A stretch of 64,000 nucleotides of DNA. Source: Azolla caroliniana (lineage: Eukaryota > Polypodiophyta). Shown in pieces: positions 50,451-61,629 of the stretch (its first letter is position 1; each line of letters starts with the position of its first letter). The stretch spans positions 558,001 to 622,000 of the forward strand of contig JBHGNT010000006.1 of the NCBI GenBank assembly GCA_043228905.1, read 5' to 3'. Below the pieces are notes generated by a model. The model saw nothing but the letters and a program-made list of their open reading frames with translations, made no database searches and was not told the DNA's origin. A program made the position numbers and the translations under genes.

Positions 50451-51063
50451 CCTTAAACTATAGAGGTTCCTAACGGTAAGGAAGGAGTTGGGAGAGATGT
50501 TGGTGTGTCAAATATTGTGGTTGTTATGGATGAAGGAACATCATCTAGAGCAGGTTATAAAGAGGTCTCACTTCAAGGTTTGGGCCCTAAGAATAAGGGA
50601 ACTCAATCTATGGATATGGAAAAACAAAGTGAAAAAACAAAACCGTTGGATAGAGCTAGTAGTGATGTTGTTGTTGACAAAGATTGACATCAAGTTAAGG
50701 GCAAGTCGAAGGGGAAATCAATGAATATGCAACCTAATAGTTTCCCCACTACTCGTGAGACTACTTGGCAAGGTAATTCAGGAACTAGGGAGGGTCCTAC
50801 AAAAGTTCCTTAACAACGAGAATTTAGGGATAAGGGATTACCCCTTCACCTTCAATTTGATTCATTGGGACGGGTTGTAAATTCATCGAATTCTCGAGGT
50901 TTTCGTCAAGCGGGAGGACCTAAACAAAAGATTTCGATTTCAATAGACAACCCTAAGGATGTGGTGCATGAAAATCCATATGCAACGTTGGAACATGCTT
51001 TGACTAGTTTCATGACATTAATTGCTCTAAAGGAGCAAGTGCACCCATAACATTGTTAATTGA

Positions 51064-51660
51064 ATGAAAATGGTAACATGGAATGTGAGAGGGGCATGTT
51101 CTCCTCATAAGAAGTATATATTATGGGCAACTTTGTTAAGTAAACAATGGGATGTATTATGTGCAGTTGAGCATAAGTGTCATGAGTTAGTAGGATCCAC
51201 AATTCATTTTCATGGATATTCATCATTCTATGTAGGACATCTTAATAATCATTTTTCAAGTGTGGTATTGTGGGATAAATATTCTCCTCAAGTGGTGCAT
51301 AATGATCCTTATGGTCGGTTTTTGGTTCTAGAAATCACGTTTTTTTTGCAAGGTTGTGTGGGTGGTTGTGATTTATGCCCATAACCAAGCCGCTCAACGT
51401 ATTGTATTATGGGGCTCACTCCTTCAAACCCTATGTGTGGGCCGTCCCGGATTACTTATGAGTGATTTTAACATGTGTGTTGATGCATTTCAATCTACGT
51501 TTGAACATTCAATCATGGATGATCCTGACTCCTGAGCAACTTGCTTGGGATTCATTGGCTATAGAGGTTTTGAAGTTGGATGTTTGGACATGGTTGCATG
51601 AGAATGATCTAGGTTTTACTTTCCAATCTACTCAACATGGAGTTGGTTAGATATAATGTA
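51064..51660 (+). pseudogene. LINE ORF2 AP-endonuclease domain, broken
   Basis: Begins MKMVTWNVRGACSPHKK (first endonuclease motif, WNxRG). VEHK is at about residue 39, where the catalytic Glu is expected. A frameshift near 51380 moves to another frame that reads LLMSDFNMCVDAFQS (the GDFN motif with Gly to Ser). The last motif reads NSNHFPI at about 51687, where SDHxPI is expected, so the catalytic Asp is lost. Confidence 0.75.
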
Positions 51661-51668
51661 TGTGATGT

Positions 51669-53500
51669 ATGATAGTTCTACAAGATATAGGAAATTCAAA
51701 TCACTTTCCTATTTGTTTGGAGGTTTGTAGTCATGCAATTGACATGTATAAATCTTTACTTGGAAAGCCTCCATTACGCTTTAACTCTTCTCTTTTGCTT
51801 CAACCTCACTTTGATTTTCTCATGGAACAAATTTTGGTAAATTTTTCACAAGAAATGAATCTTAAAGGAGTTAAAGCATGGGATATCACATTACGAAACA
51901 TTAAGATCATTCATCGCATGTATGGAGTAACTAATCCTCAACGAAGAAGAGGTCTCCTTCGACAATTCTCAGAAGTTCTCTCTAGGTGTAATGCATTATT
52001 GATACATGCACCATTTAAAGATGACGAGCTTTTGGATATCCAAAGTCAATTGCAGGTTATTATTTCTCAGTTGCAATGCCAAAGTTATCATTATGCGAAG
52101 ATGTGTCAACTAAGGGATGGGCTCATAGATAATCAATGTCAATCTCATTTGTTTTTCCAAGCATTACATCCTACTTATGCTCGATCTAATGTGGTGCATG
52201 TGACGCAAGGGGATGAATTGATAGTGGATCCTACTACCATAATTGACATATGTGTTCATAACTTTAAGGAGTTGATTGGCCCACAATTGTTAATGACAAA
52301 TGAGGTGAGTAGAGCACGTCATGAGTTTTATGATGTGGTTGGATGTATTGTGCATGAACTCATTAGTCACGAATTGGATACAGATTTCACAGAGGATGAG
52401 GTGGACACGGTTTTAAGGCATCTTCCTAGTGGTAAGAGCCCTGGTTGGGATGGCTTCACAAATGAAGTTTTTAAGCGATATTCGAACATTTTAAAGGGGT
52501 TCTTAACTTTGATGTTTCAAAATTCTTGGGATTCTAGTTGTATGCCTCAAGCTTGGAAGGTTGGTCTAATTAAATTAGTTCGAAAGGAGGCATCTCCCAA
52601 GTCATTTAATCAATGGAGACCTATTTCTTTGATTGGGGGGTTATATAAGATATTTACAAAGGTCTTGGCAAATAGATTACAAAAGTATTTACCAAAGTTG
52701 ATACATCCTGCCCAATATGGTTTTATTGCAGGTAGGAATATATTGCATAATGTGTTGAATGTTCAAATGGCCATGGATTATGCTCAAAACACTCATCAAG
52801 AATTGATTATGGTGCAATTAGATTTGGAGAAAGCTTATGATCCTGTTAATTGGTCCTTTGTTTCTGGGTTAATGCATACAATGGGCTTGGACCTCGCATG
52901 ACTCGTCTCATATTTTTATTAGGACAATGCGGTGTCTCGAGTAATGCTTAATGGAGGAGTTATATCAGATATTGTCCTTACAAGATTCGTTCGTCTAGGA
53001 TGCCCACTTAGCCCATTGTTGTTTCCTATTGTTACTCATCCCTTGTTAGTGATGCTATCAAGGCTTGCAACAAATGGTGACATTGTGGGTCTACACCTTC
53101 CATTTGGAGGGCAACTAGTAGCACAAGCTTTGGATGATGATTCTTTCATGTTTCTACAAGCCTCATGAGAGAATCTTGAGAAGGGGATGCTTGTATGGAA
53201 CCAATTTGCATTGGCTTCCGGATTACATATTAATTGGAGGAAGTCTAGTCTCATATCATGTACTGAAAGAGATTTGAAATATTTAGGATGGCAAGGATCC
53301 ATAGTGAAGAAAGACTCTATTTTTCGACACTTGGGCTATCCATTAGGAATGAATGTTACAAATGGTCAATTGATTGAATGGATGTCTAGTAAGTTGAAGG
53401 ATAAGTTCATGTATTGGAGGTCACAATCTTGGCCATTTCATGTACGCTTGAAGGTTGCACAATGTACGCTTGAAGGTTGCCCATGATATTATATTACTTG
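51669..53500 (+). pseudogene. LINE ORF2 reverse-transcriptase domain, broken
   Basis: The longest open segment, 51669-52901 (410 aa), carries PSGKSPGWDGFTNEVFK, NQWRPISLIGGLYKIFTKVL, HPAQYGFIAGRNILHNVL and VQLDLEKAYDPVNW (first catalytic Asp). After a stop and shift, 52932-53168 continues with RLGCPLSPLLF and QALDDDSFMF, replacing the YADD box. 53187-53486 holds the following LGYPLG segment. This is a plant L1-clade RT. Confidence 0.85.
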
Positions 53501-53559
53501 CCATTGTTGTCGTGGACAAAGAAGGCTTCACATCTATTTTGCAACCTCTTTGATATTAG

Positions 53560-54687
53560 TTGTGGAAGAAGAGGGATAAGATGGGAATCACTTGGGTTGC
53601 GTGGAATCATCTAGCAACCCCTAAGCGCTTGGGGGGAGCTAGAATATTAAACTTATCTATGCATATGATGGCTCGTAGATTTTCATTATTACAAGACATG
53701 TGTTCAAACTCGCAACCATGGATATCTATTGTTCAATATTTCATTGAGAACAAGGGTTTAACACATGGGAGGACAACAATTAAGGCTTCATGGTGGCAAT
53801 TACTGAATGGATGTATTTGGCTTAGGATCTCGGCCTCTTCATGTGTTCAACTGTTGGTTAACTCATGGCAAGAAGCACTCTTGTTATGTGTATGGAAACC
53901 ATCATCTAGTCTCAATTTAATCATTTATTTTGTTTAGGGGTCAAAGAGGTGGGAGATGTAGTTGAGGCTCCATCTCAAAGAATTTTGGAGTTTGTTGAAG
54001 CGCAACAATTATTACACATCCCGCCTAATTATGGGTTTATTTGGCATCAACTACAAAATATTGCATTGATGCAAGGTCCCGTACCTCTACAAATAGGAGA
54101 ACAACCGTTGATTGATTGGTGTTTACGAGGTCAAACATCGTTGTTACAAGTGACCACTAATATTTTGTATCATTGCTCTATTGAGTCTCTTAGATGGTTA
54201 TCATCTAAGGCCGAAGAAGAATGGAAAATACACAAATCTGATCATGGGTGGTGGCAAATCTTACAACGTAGTTGGCATTCTAAAATTGCCACTTGTAGTA
54301 AAGGTCTTCATTTGGAGAGTTTTAATTGGAGGATTGCCTTTGGGATTAGCTCTAAAGTGTCGTGGACTAGCAACGAGCAATTGCTTCTTTTGCGATGTTC
54401 AAATGGAAGATAGTACTCATCGATTTATACAATGTCTGATTGCTTGTTAGCTTTGGACTTACATTTCTCAAATTTGGCAAGTTTTATCACGGTGTTATTT
54501 GACACCTAAACAATGGGCGTTTGCACAATTTACACAGGTTGACCCAAATTTAGAGATGGAGATCGTTTTTCTATTTCTGAGATATTGGGGATTGCATCAT
54601 AATTGGAACATGTGCAATGCTTTTGTATTCAATGGTAGACATGGAATGAAAGCATATCTACGAAAGTTGAAGGGAATACTAATGTGA
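53560..54687 (+). pseudogene. LINE ORF2 C-terminal region
   Basis: Segments 53560-53937 (GITWVAWNHLATPKRLGGAR), 53949-54413 and 54181-54450 (FFCDVQMEDSTHRFIQCLI, the Cys-Cys-His-Cys region) and 54499-54687 (LRYWGLHHNWNMCNAFVFNG) follow the order of plant L1 ORF2 but in changing frames. Confidence 0.7.
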
Positions 54688-54868
54688 CAATTTTCTTTAT
54701 TGGAGCAAGTGGAGATTCTTTCCTTATTGGAGTGTTTGTCTTGCCTATTGGCAATTCAACATGTTCCAGTACCCATGTAATGTAGTTAGTGGGTAACCAT
54801 ACTCCATTGTCACACTCATTGTAAGTAGTGTTTTTTACACTCGTTTATTAATATAATTGTGTGTTTTC

Positions 54869-54871
<3 letters not shown>

Positions 54872-54915
<44 letters not shown>
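54872..54915. repeat. (GA)n microsatellite at LINE-LINE junction
   Basis: About 22 GA units between the 3' end of the plus-strand L1 and the tail of the minus-strand LINE fragment, for which it would be the (CT)n end. Confidence 0.9.
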
Positions 54916-54917
<2 letters not shown>

Positions 54918-55365
54918 AATATGACCTATAAGACCAAAAATAACATTTCAAGTTATACATGTGAAAGTAAGTAGTGACTCTCAATGTTCAAGAACTTTAC
55001 CAATGAATGTTGCAATCGAGAAAGCACATTGTGGTTGTGAGATCAATTCGTGCAAGGTTTAGGCTTGGTCGAAGATGTGTTGCAAGCATGATCAAAGGGA
55101 GAGCATTATATCAAATGTGATACTTAGATCCTCGAACTTGTTTAGGGAAAATTGTGCATAGTCGACCACTCTCATCACTTGTGCCCCAACGTCCCGTCTC
55201 ACATTGCAATGAATGTGAGCTAAGTCGCATGGAAGCAATGGTTCGAATGGCAAACAATGGAATGGGCTCTAAACATGTATTCATGTGTATTGTTTCCCCG
55301 TTCGGCATAGAAAAAGGCTCTAATCTTGGAATATAGGAAAAAAACAAGACCTTCACTAGACAATT
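54916..55365 (-). mobile_element. LINE 3' fragment, antisense
   Basis: Reading on the minus strand: 55111-55356 encodes HMNTCLEP... and SLQCETGRWGTSDESGRLC, matching the zinc-finger region of related LINEs. The tail near 54920-54945 reads TTTTTGGTCTTATAGGTCAT, the same 3' end as the family in the dehydrogenase introns. About 200 bp resemble 40165-40380. Confidence 0.6.
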
Positions 55366-55369
55366 TGTC

Positions 55370-57340
55370 GTAGCATTTTATTTCACTAGACATTATTGAA
55401 GATGTATAACCTCTTAACTCTTCAAGTACTCGTGTAGCTCGTTAATGATACCATCACGTTGAAGGTTGTAGAATATTTATTAAATAATTTTGGCTTTCAA
55501 ATTAGGAAAGAAAGACAAATGGATTTTATCTCATATTTGTACAATTGTCCAATAAATTCATAATGCAGCCATAAATAGTGAAGGTAGAAGAAAACATGCA
55601 ACTTTCTTAAGTCTTAGATAATTACAATATTCAGCCTAGGGTTGGCAAGCTTTCCATTAGTTGAACAGCACAAAACACATTGGAATATTTATTTCTCTGT
55701 GATAAATGGCATCGAAAATTAAGGTAGTTAAAATTTTACAATTAACATTTTGCTATACCTAGTCTAATTCTCAGTTTGTTTGCCGGGATACACAAAATCA
55801 ATCCCTGGCCCTCCTAATATTGAAGAGATGAATGCTAAAGATTTTTTGGAATCTCCAATCATTGAGGTTAGAATTGTCATATCTCTCAACAAACAAGTCT
55901 CTTAAAATATAGAAACTTTGACACGTTGAATACCTGATTAATCACATTAAATATCAATATTTTTCTAGATATTTTGAGAAGAAAAAAATATAGATATCAT
56001 GATACATCAAATATTCTTTGCTCGTAAAACTACAGAAAATAAATAAAATTTGTGAAATCTAATGTCTTAGAAATTACTTGAACGCCCCACATGAACAAGT
56101 AAAACAGTTGAAAGTCAAATATGAACACATTAGTAATTGAAAGCTTCTCTATAGATTAAGGAAACATTTCACATGGTTATCGGCCAAAGCCAATATGATT
56201 CATCAAGATCAGTAACTTTGGGTCACAACAAATACATATTGACAGAATGCAAAATGCTTAAACTATGCCCAAGATGCTAGCAGTCACAAGTTGGTGTATG
56301 AATGGACTGAATCTAGCATTAACGCTACATTATGCAACAGGTTATCGGCCAAAGCCAATATGGGCCATAACAAATACACATTGAGTCACACCAACACAGA
56401 ATGCAAAATGCTTAAACTTTGCTCGAGATGCTAGCAGTCACAAATTGGTGTATGAATGGACTGAATCTAGCACTAAGGCTACATTATGCAACAGGTTTAT
56501 CACAGCATTAAGAAATTGATGATGGCACAACGATTCGACCTGCCAACCAGAAAGAGTATGCAACTCTTCCTAATAGGAGCATTCAGTTGAGCATCCACAC
56601 GTTTCTCTTTCAAGAAGGCATTGTGCCCAATACAGATTTGATCAAAAGTAGCAACAAAAGTAATCTTATCATGGTCCCCCTTCCCTTGCATGTATATCTT
56701 CATTACTTTCAAGATCACTGTTCATAATCCAAATTGAGGAGAAGATACAAATTCCCGTTCTATTCTATACATAAGTAAATAAAAGCCATTTTATGATGCA
56801 ACGATGATTGTTGAGGTATTTGCAATTCGTATCTTGTGTTACTATGACACAGATTGTCCAACGCTAAGTTGAATGCACAGCACTTGAGATCATGTAGCTT
56901 TGGGCCTGCTCTGCCACTCTGATCTTTGCATAAACTAAATAATCCCTTTCTATATAGATAGATACACATACATGCACGTATCTATGTTATAAATTTACAC
57001 ATATACATGCGTGTATGCATACACGCACACACAACAAAGATCATATTTACAGATGAAGCTGATGAAAATTGTCGTGACAACCAAAGAAAAGAAAGCCACA
57101 TCTTCAATCCCATCTTCATGTAAACACACAATTTCCATTGCACCAAATCCTGAGGTTAGAAAGTTAATATTCGGCACAACCCACAGAAGGTTTTCCCTGA
57201 CTGCCAGCAATTTTGCCGCACATGTTATCATTAAATCAGCTCGAAAAAGAAAAACTAAAGCAAGAAAATACATATTTCCGGACAGGATCCCAATTCCCCA
57301 CCACGCTTCATCCAGCCAAGGAATAAATGCCCGGTAAATT
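55370..57340. other. Intergenic region with a tandem duplication
   Basis: Two copies of a block of about 165 and 155 bp lie head to tail at 56175-56339 and 56340-56494, each starting GGTTATCGGCCAAAGCCAAT and ending ATTATGCAACAG. The right end probably includes the 3'UTR of the homeodomain gene. No other gene is recognised. Confidence 0.6.
56175..56494. repeat. Tandem duplication, about 165-bp period
   Basis: Copies differ by one internal deletion and several substitutions. Both contain GCTAGCAGTCACAA and GTATGAATGGACTGAATC. Confidence 0.9.
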
Positions 57341-57344
57341 GGTA

Positions 57345-58518
57345 TCAGTAGTTAGAAGGGCTATCACAGTTCTTTCCAACGAGATCATACTCTGGACTGT
57401 CATAATTCCTTCCAGAAAGCTCTGACCCACCACCACCTCTGCATGGTGTAAAGGAAAAGATGACATTGATGAGATTTCAACAATCCACACCCATAACACA
57501 CATCAAAGAAAATGTAGGTACGCTCAATGGCTATCAATCTAACCTAGAAATAATCGACAAATTATGAATCAAGAAAGACAGGAATAAGAAACAAATGAAC
57601 TTACATCTTTTTGCTTGACATATGTTTATTGTTGTGCATCCACACCTTGAAAACATTCCTTTGCACACCCACATCATCACAAAAACCTTGCACAGCATCC
57701 TCATCAGGTTTTGAGATCCTCCATCCAATAGTGTCTGCAAATCGCTGCATCCTCTCCTTTTGGTCGGCCGTGAACTTTGTGCGAAACCGCTTCTTCTTGG
57801 ATGAAGCTGATGAACTGGGACGAGCATTATGCATGGGTGGCTCATCATAATCATCATCTTCTTCTTCCTCTTCTTCTTGTTCTTCCTCTTCAAATTGGGC
57901 AAGTGGCATGATCAATTGTGCATGTGGGGAGATATCTGCTGAAGAGGGGAGTTGATGGTGGGATTTGGTCTTCTCACGAACAACTGGGCTTAAAGGCCGA
58001 AGCAGAGGTTGGGGAAGAGCATAGGACCCGGATCTTAAGGTGGTGGCCCCGCAGCGGCAAGTTATTTCACCAGTGGGTCCAACGAATTCCCGCCGATGGA
58101 AGTTGCGATGACAGGAACATGCGGCACACTTTAGTGCTTCTGGAGTGCCTTCCTTTCCACTGGGTAGAAACTCCCCACAACCATCCACGGCATGGCCGCC
58201 CAAGCATGCAGCATGATTCTTCTGGCATTCACGGAAACGGATTTGTGGCGGTGCCAGCTGCCGCCGGATCTTGGTTTCCTCACCCAAATGTTGACCACGG
58301 ATTGACTGACTATGATTGTGATTATGGCTATGGTTGTGATGATTATGTTTATGATGTTGATGCCACATGGAAGTCTTGAATGTGGTTTCGGGACTTCCAT
58401 CCCGGGATGAGATGGCTGACCCGGTCCCCCCACCCCCACCGTTTGAAACTTGCAAAGATCCATACTGACCATTTGAAAACCGGTGAAGCCCATCTCTTTC
58501 CATGGATGAAATGCTCAT
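57345..58518 (-). CDS. ZHD: Zinc-finger homeodomain (ZF-HD) transcription factor
   Basis: Plant-specific nuclear transcription factor that dimerises through its zinc finger and binds ATTA-type sites (family knowledge). The main exon 58518-57605 encodes residues 1-304. In order: Gly-rich stretch (27-31), His/Asn-rich stretch (53-70), ZF-HD dimerisation zinc finger (about 95-144, FRECQKNHAACLGGHAVDGC...CHRNFHRRE), acidic run (209-225), and homeodomain (about 242-300, KKRFRTKFTADQKERMQRFA to NVFKVWMHNNKH). The unspliced frame stops at 57601 (305 aa, ending SSKKM). A strong donor GTAAGT overlaps that stop. An acceptor at 57439 (TTTACACCATGCAG) would join an exon at 57438-57345 adding 31 residues that begin I-GGGGSELSGRNYDS and end SPSNY (335 aa). 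I prefer the spliced form. Confidence 0.92.
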
Positions 58519-58647
58519 ATCGTACGGGTAGTTTAGTTCATCAAAACAAGAGCTCAGTCCCTAATTTGCTGTCCGAAAATTCTCTGCTTCCTTTTCCCTC
58601 TGATTCTATGTTCTCCTACAGCTCTCCCTGGATATGTTAATAAATCC

Positions 58648-59028
58648 CTGCAGGAGAAGGACACAGATATAAAGACCCGTATAGGTAGCTTGGTCTATCC
58701 AGTGATACCCTCACAAGAGGAAAAGATACCTTCGCAGTTTGGTCTATCCAGTGATTTCCCTCATTTTCATTGCAAAATCTTAAATTATGAAGAGCAGAGG
58801 AAATGCCCTAAACAAAAGGTAGAGACCATAAAAAGACGCTTCAGAAAAAAAAAAAGCCCATATCGACAAATTCAGCGAGGCAGATAAGGCAAAAAATGTT
58901 TTTAAAACGGAACAAAGAGAAACCTAGCCCTAAAACCCCTGCTCCTGCACAGAAACAGAGGAAGGAGACGGAAAGAAAACAGAGCAGCTTTAGAGATTTG
59001 AATGCGGCGAAACAGAGAAGGAACTTAC
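58648..59028 (-). other. Probable 5'UTR intron of the ZF-HD gene
   Basis: On the minus strand a donor (CGG|GTAAGTTCC) at 59028 and an acceptor (TCTCCTGCAG|GG) at 58648 bracket 381 bp upstream of the ATG. The 5' leader exon upstream is purine-poor (CT-rich on the gene's strand). No transcript proof. Confidence 0.55.
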
Positions 59029-59129
59029 CCGAAACGAAGACAGCGCAGCGCGAACGAGAGACAAAGAGAGAAAGGGGGCGGGTGGGAAGAGATAGATCTG
59101 GCTCCTTCTGCTTCCTGCGGGAGGAATGA

Positions 59130-61400
59130 GAGGTGATTAGGGCAGAGATTAGAGTTAGCCGGAGCGATGATTAGAGTTAACCCTGGGGGGGTGGGACATG
59201 TGCTGCTTGCTGCTTAACCACACCTGTAATTAGCGCGCAGTAAGAAGTATGTATGTATGTATGTAGTAATCGTGTAGTAGTCACTCACATGTCTCCTCTC
59301 TTCATCATTTCGGGGGTGGGGATGGGGGTGGGGGTGGGGGTTCCTTTATTTTTAATTAACTCTGTGTGTGTGTTGCTTGCTTGCTTGCTTGCTATACGCA
59401 TAGGCTACACATACTTAATCATATATTGGATGTGATTAATCATACTTCTCAGCTGTAATTAATCATGCTTAATCTGCTATGACTATGTGTAATTAGCTTA
59501 GAGCCTAAGGTCCTTCGAACATACCTAAGGATCATTGTTGTAGGCTTTCTTGTCTATCTCGCACATGAATCATACATATCATGAGATTCGATTCGCTAGA
59601 AAACCTTCATTCTCATTTTTGAAGAAGAAATTGTTGGGTTCCTTTTCGCTTCATATCCTCTCCCAATAGCCCTCCTACCTACATAGGCCATTTCGACACG
59701 AAGTGTAGCTTTTTTAGCACGCTCTTTTGGATTCACATTCATCCATCATCAATCGTCTAGAACGTGGAGACGAAAATGAAACTAAATTTTCTTCGTGAAA
59801 CCCACCTGCGCTACCCACACTGACTAGGATTTGACAATGGTAATCTCACAAAATGCCTCCATGTGCCAACCATAAATAAACAAAACAATTTCATCAATAA
59901 GGCAAATGAGTACTAGGGACATTTTATTGTCGATGTTGAACATGCAAAGCAACCTCTACACAAACTGCATATGGTTAAACCTTAAAAGTCATTCAACCAA
60001 ACAAAGCCTTAACCTTGTCGTGATAACATAAATGACGGGGTTTATCTCTCATTCATAGACTTACATACATGACCTAAATAACTCATCATAATTATAACTT
60101 TATGTAAATACTTATTGTATGCTTGCTTTTATGCCTCTTAAATCTATTGGTTAACATGTATAATTTGATCAGAAGAAGGCTAGAGTTGTATATATCATAT
60201 GTAAACATAAGGGTGGGAACTCTATATTCCCAAGTGTAGTAACCTCATGCCTTAATAATGTTATCCAAACAAATTGGTACAAATGTTGAAGCACTTTCAT
60301 CATGTTTTATCCATAAGATCACACACAAATATTTGACATGTTTATACATGATGAATTCATGAAGACAAACTATCTCGCATTGCCATTGAAAAACGTTATT
60401 CATCGATTCTTAAAAGGGTGAAAGGATGTTATCCAAAAGAAATATTCGAATGAAGAATCTATTGTGGTCATAGATGTAATAGGCTTCAAGAGAACTATTT
60501 TCAAGTTGTTATGTGAAAATCTCGCTAAATGTGGAGCAGAGCCTAAAAATACTCATTGAAATTGTGCAAATCATGGGACCGGGATACAATTAGAGCTTGT
60601 GCAGAGATATGACTCCCAAATGCTAGTAAGTAGAAGAAGAATACTTTGCTCAAAGAATATGCAAAATGAAGGATATAACAAATGTTAAATGTTGAATAAT
60701 AGTCAAACAATAGTACGGCCAACAATGTTCCCTCAAGCTTTTATCATAAAGACAAGTTTTTACATGCATGTACCCATAAAGCTAGTCATACAGTAGGATG
60801 ACACCCCCTTTTCATGTTATTTCAAGTTTCAACATCAACAATTTTCATACCTATGCAATTTAGTGTAGATTTCTGCATCCTTCAATAATAATGTGGTAAA
60901 GTTTGTCAAAGTTCAAGAAAATAGTGGTTTGAAATATGTTTAACAGAAGTCAATACAAATGCAATTTATAATTGCAACTTGCCACTAGTGAGTAGGAGAA
61001 TCATAAGAATCACATTGTTCTAGTTTATACTTGAATGGTAGTTTATTGATTGACAAAATAGTTGTAAGTAATTCACTAAAAGTATATGTAAACATTGACA
61101 CTCATGGTAAATTCTAAAGCAATGATATATTAATATTTGTAATTCAAACCACAAATTTATCCATATAGCTCATTTACTGGAATTTCATTTGCTTAATTTT
61201 TTACAATCATATTTAAACTTTTACTCCAACCACTTGACGATTACTTGTATGTTATGATCTAGATTAGACTAAAAAGATGGTTTCGTATCACAACCTCCAT
61301 TATTGGACAAGATTGAAAGTAGTTATGCAACATTTGAGACCCATTGTGACATTAAAACACATTGATACCATATGTTTTCCAAATTATTAAGAATTATAAA
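59130..61400. other. Upstream region of the ZF-HD gene and intergenic DNA
   Basis: Contains simple repeats just upstream of the gene: (TATG)n at 59249-59266, GGGGT-type at 59312-59341 and (TTGC)n at 59374-59392. No gene is recognised beyond these. Confidence 0.5.
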
Positions 61401-61438
61401 ATGGACTTCATAATTGCCCACATTCTCTAAATTTCGCA

Positions 61439-61626
61439 AATAGTTTGGCTTAGTGGTTAAGGCATTTGACTCGAAATCAAATGGGTTCGCCCTAGCAGGT
61501 TCAAATCTTGCAGCTATCGTTTTGTATTTTATTTGATCTTTGATGATTGGGTAAACACCCTATTTTGTGGTAAACCAATTGTCTCATGGGCCAATTTGGA
61601 CCTTAAAAGACGTTAATATATCTAGG
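61439..61626 (+). mobile_element. tRNA-Ser-derived SINE with LINE-like 3' end
   Basis: 61439-61519 is about 89 percent identical (9 differences in 81) to the tRNA-Ser(CGA) at 42382-42462, including the variable arm. The A and B boxes are altered (TGGCTTAGTGG, GGTTCAAATCT). A tRNA-unrelated body (61520-61580) follows. 61581-61623 then matches the LINE 3' tail (CTTAAAAGACGTTAATATAT is identical to that of fragment B). A 10-bp direct repeat CTTCATAATT flanks it (61406-61415 and 61635-61644), a possible target duplication though not exactly abutting the ends. Confidence 0.7.
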
Positions 61627-61629
61627 GAC

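Larger units (their letters stand above)
49340..54870 (+). mobile_element. L1-type LINE, nearly full length, inactive
   Basis: An ORF1-like part (about 49600-50450), then ORF2: AP endonuclease (51064-51640), reverse transcriptase (51669-53500) and a C-terminal Cys/His region (to about 54687). At least six stops or frameshifts break the frames, so it cannot encode working proteins. The start is uncertain. Short GA tracts lie near both ends (49233-49253 and 54872-54915). Confidence 0.85.

Noticed and set aside
57918-58379. 153-aa plus-strand frame opposite the ZF-HD gene
   Set aside because: Antisense shadow of the ZF-HD exon, which has unmistakable domains in the other strand.
61439-61519. 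Second tRNA-Ser gene
   Set aside because: Both internal promoter boxes are altered, the acceptor ends changed, and a LINE-like tail follows, so a SINE head is the better call.
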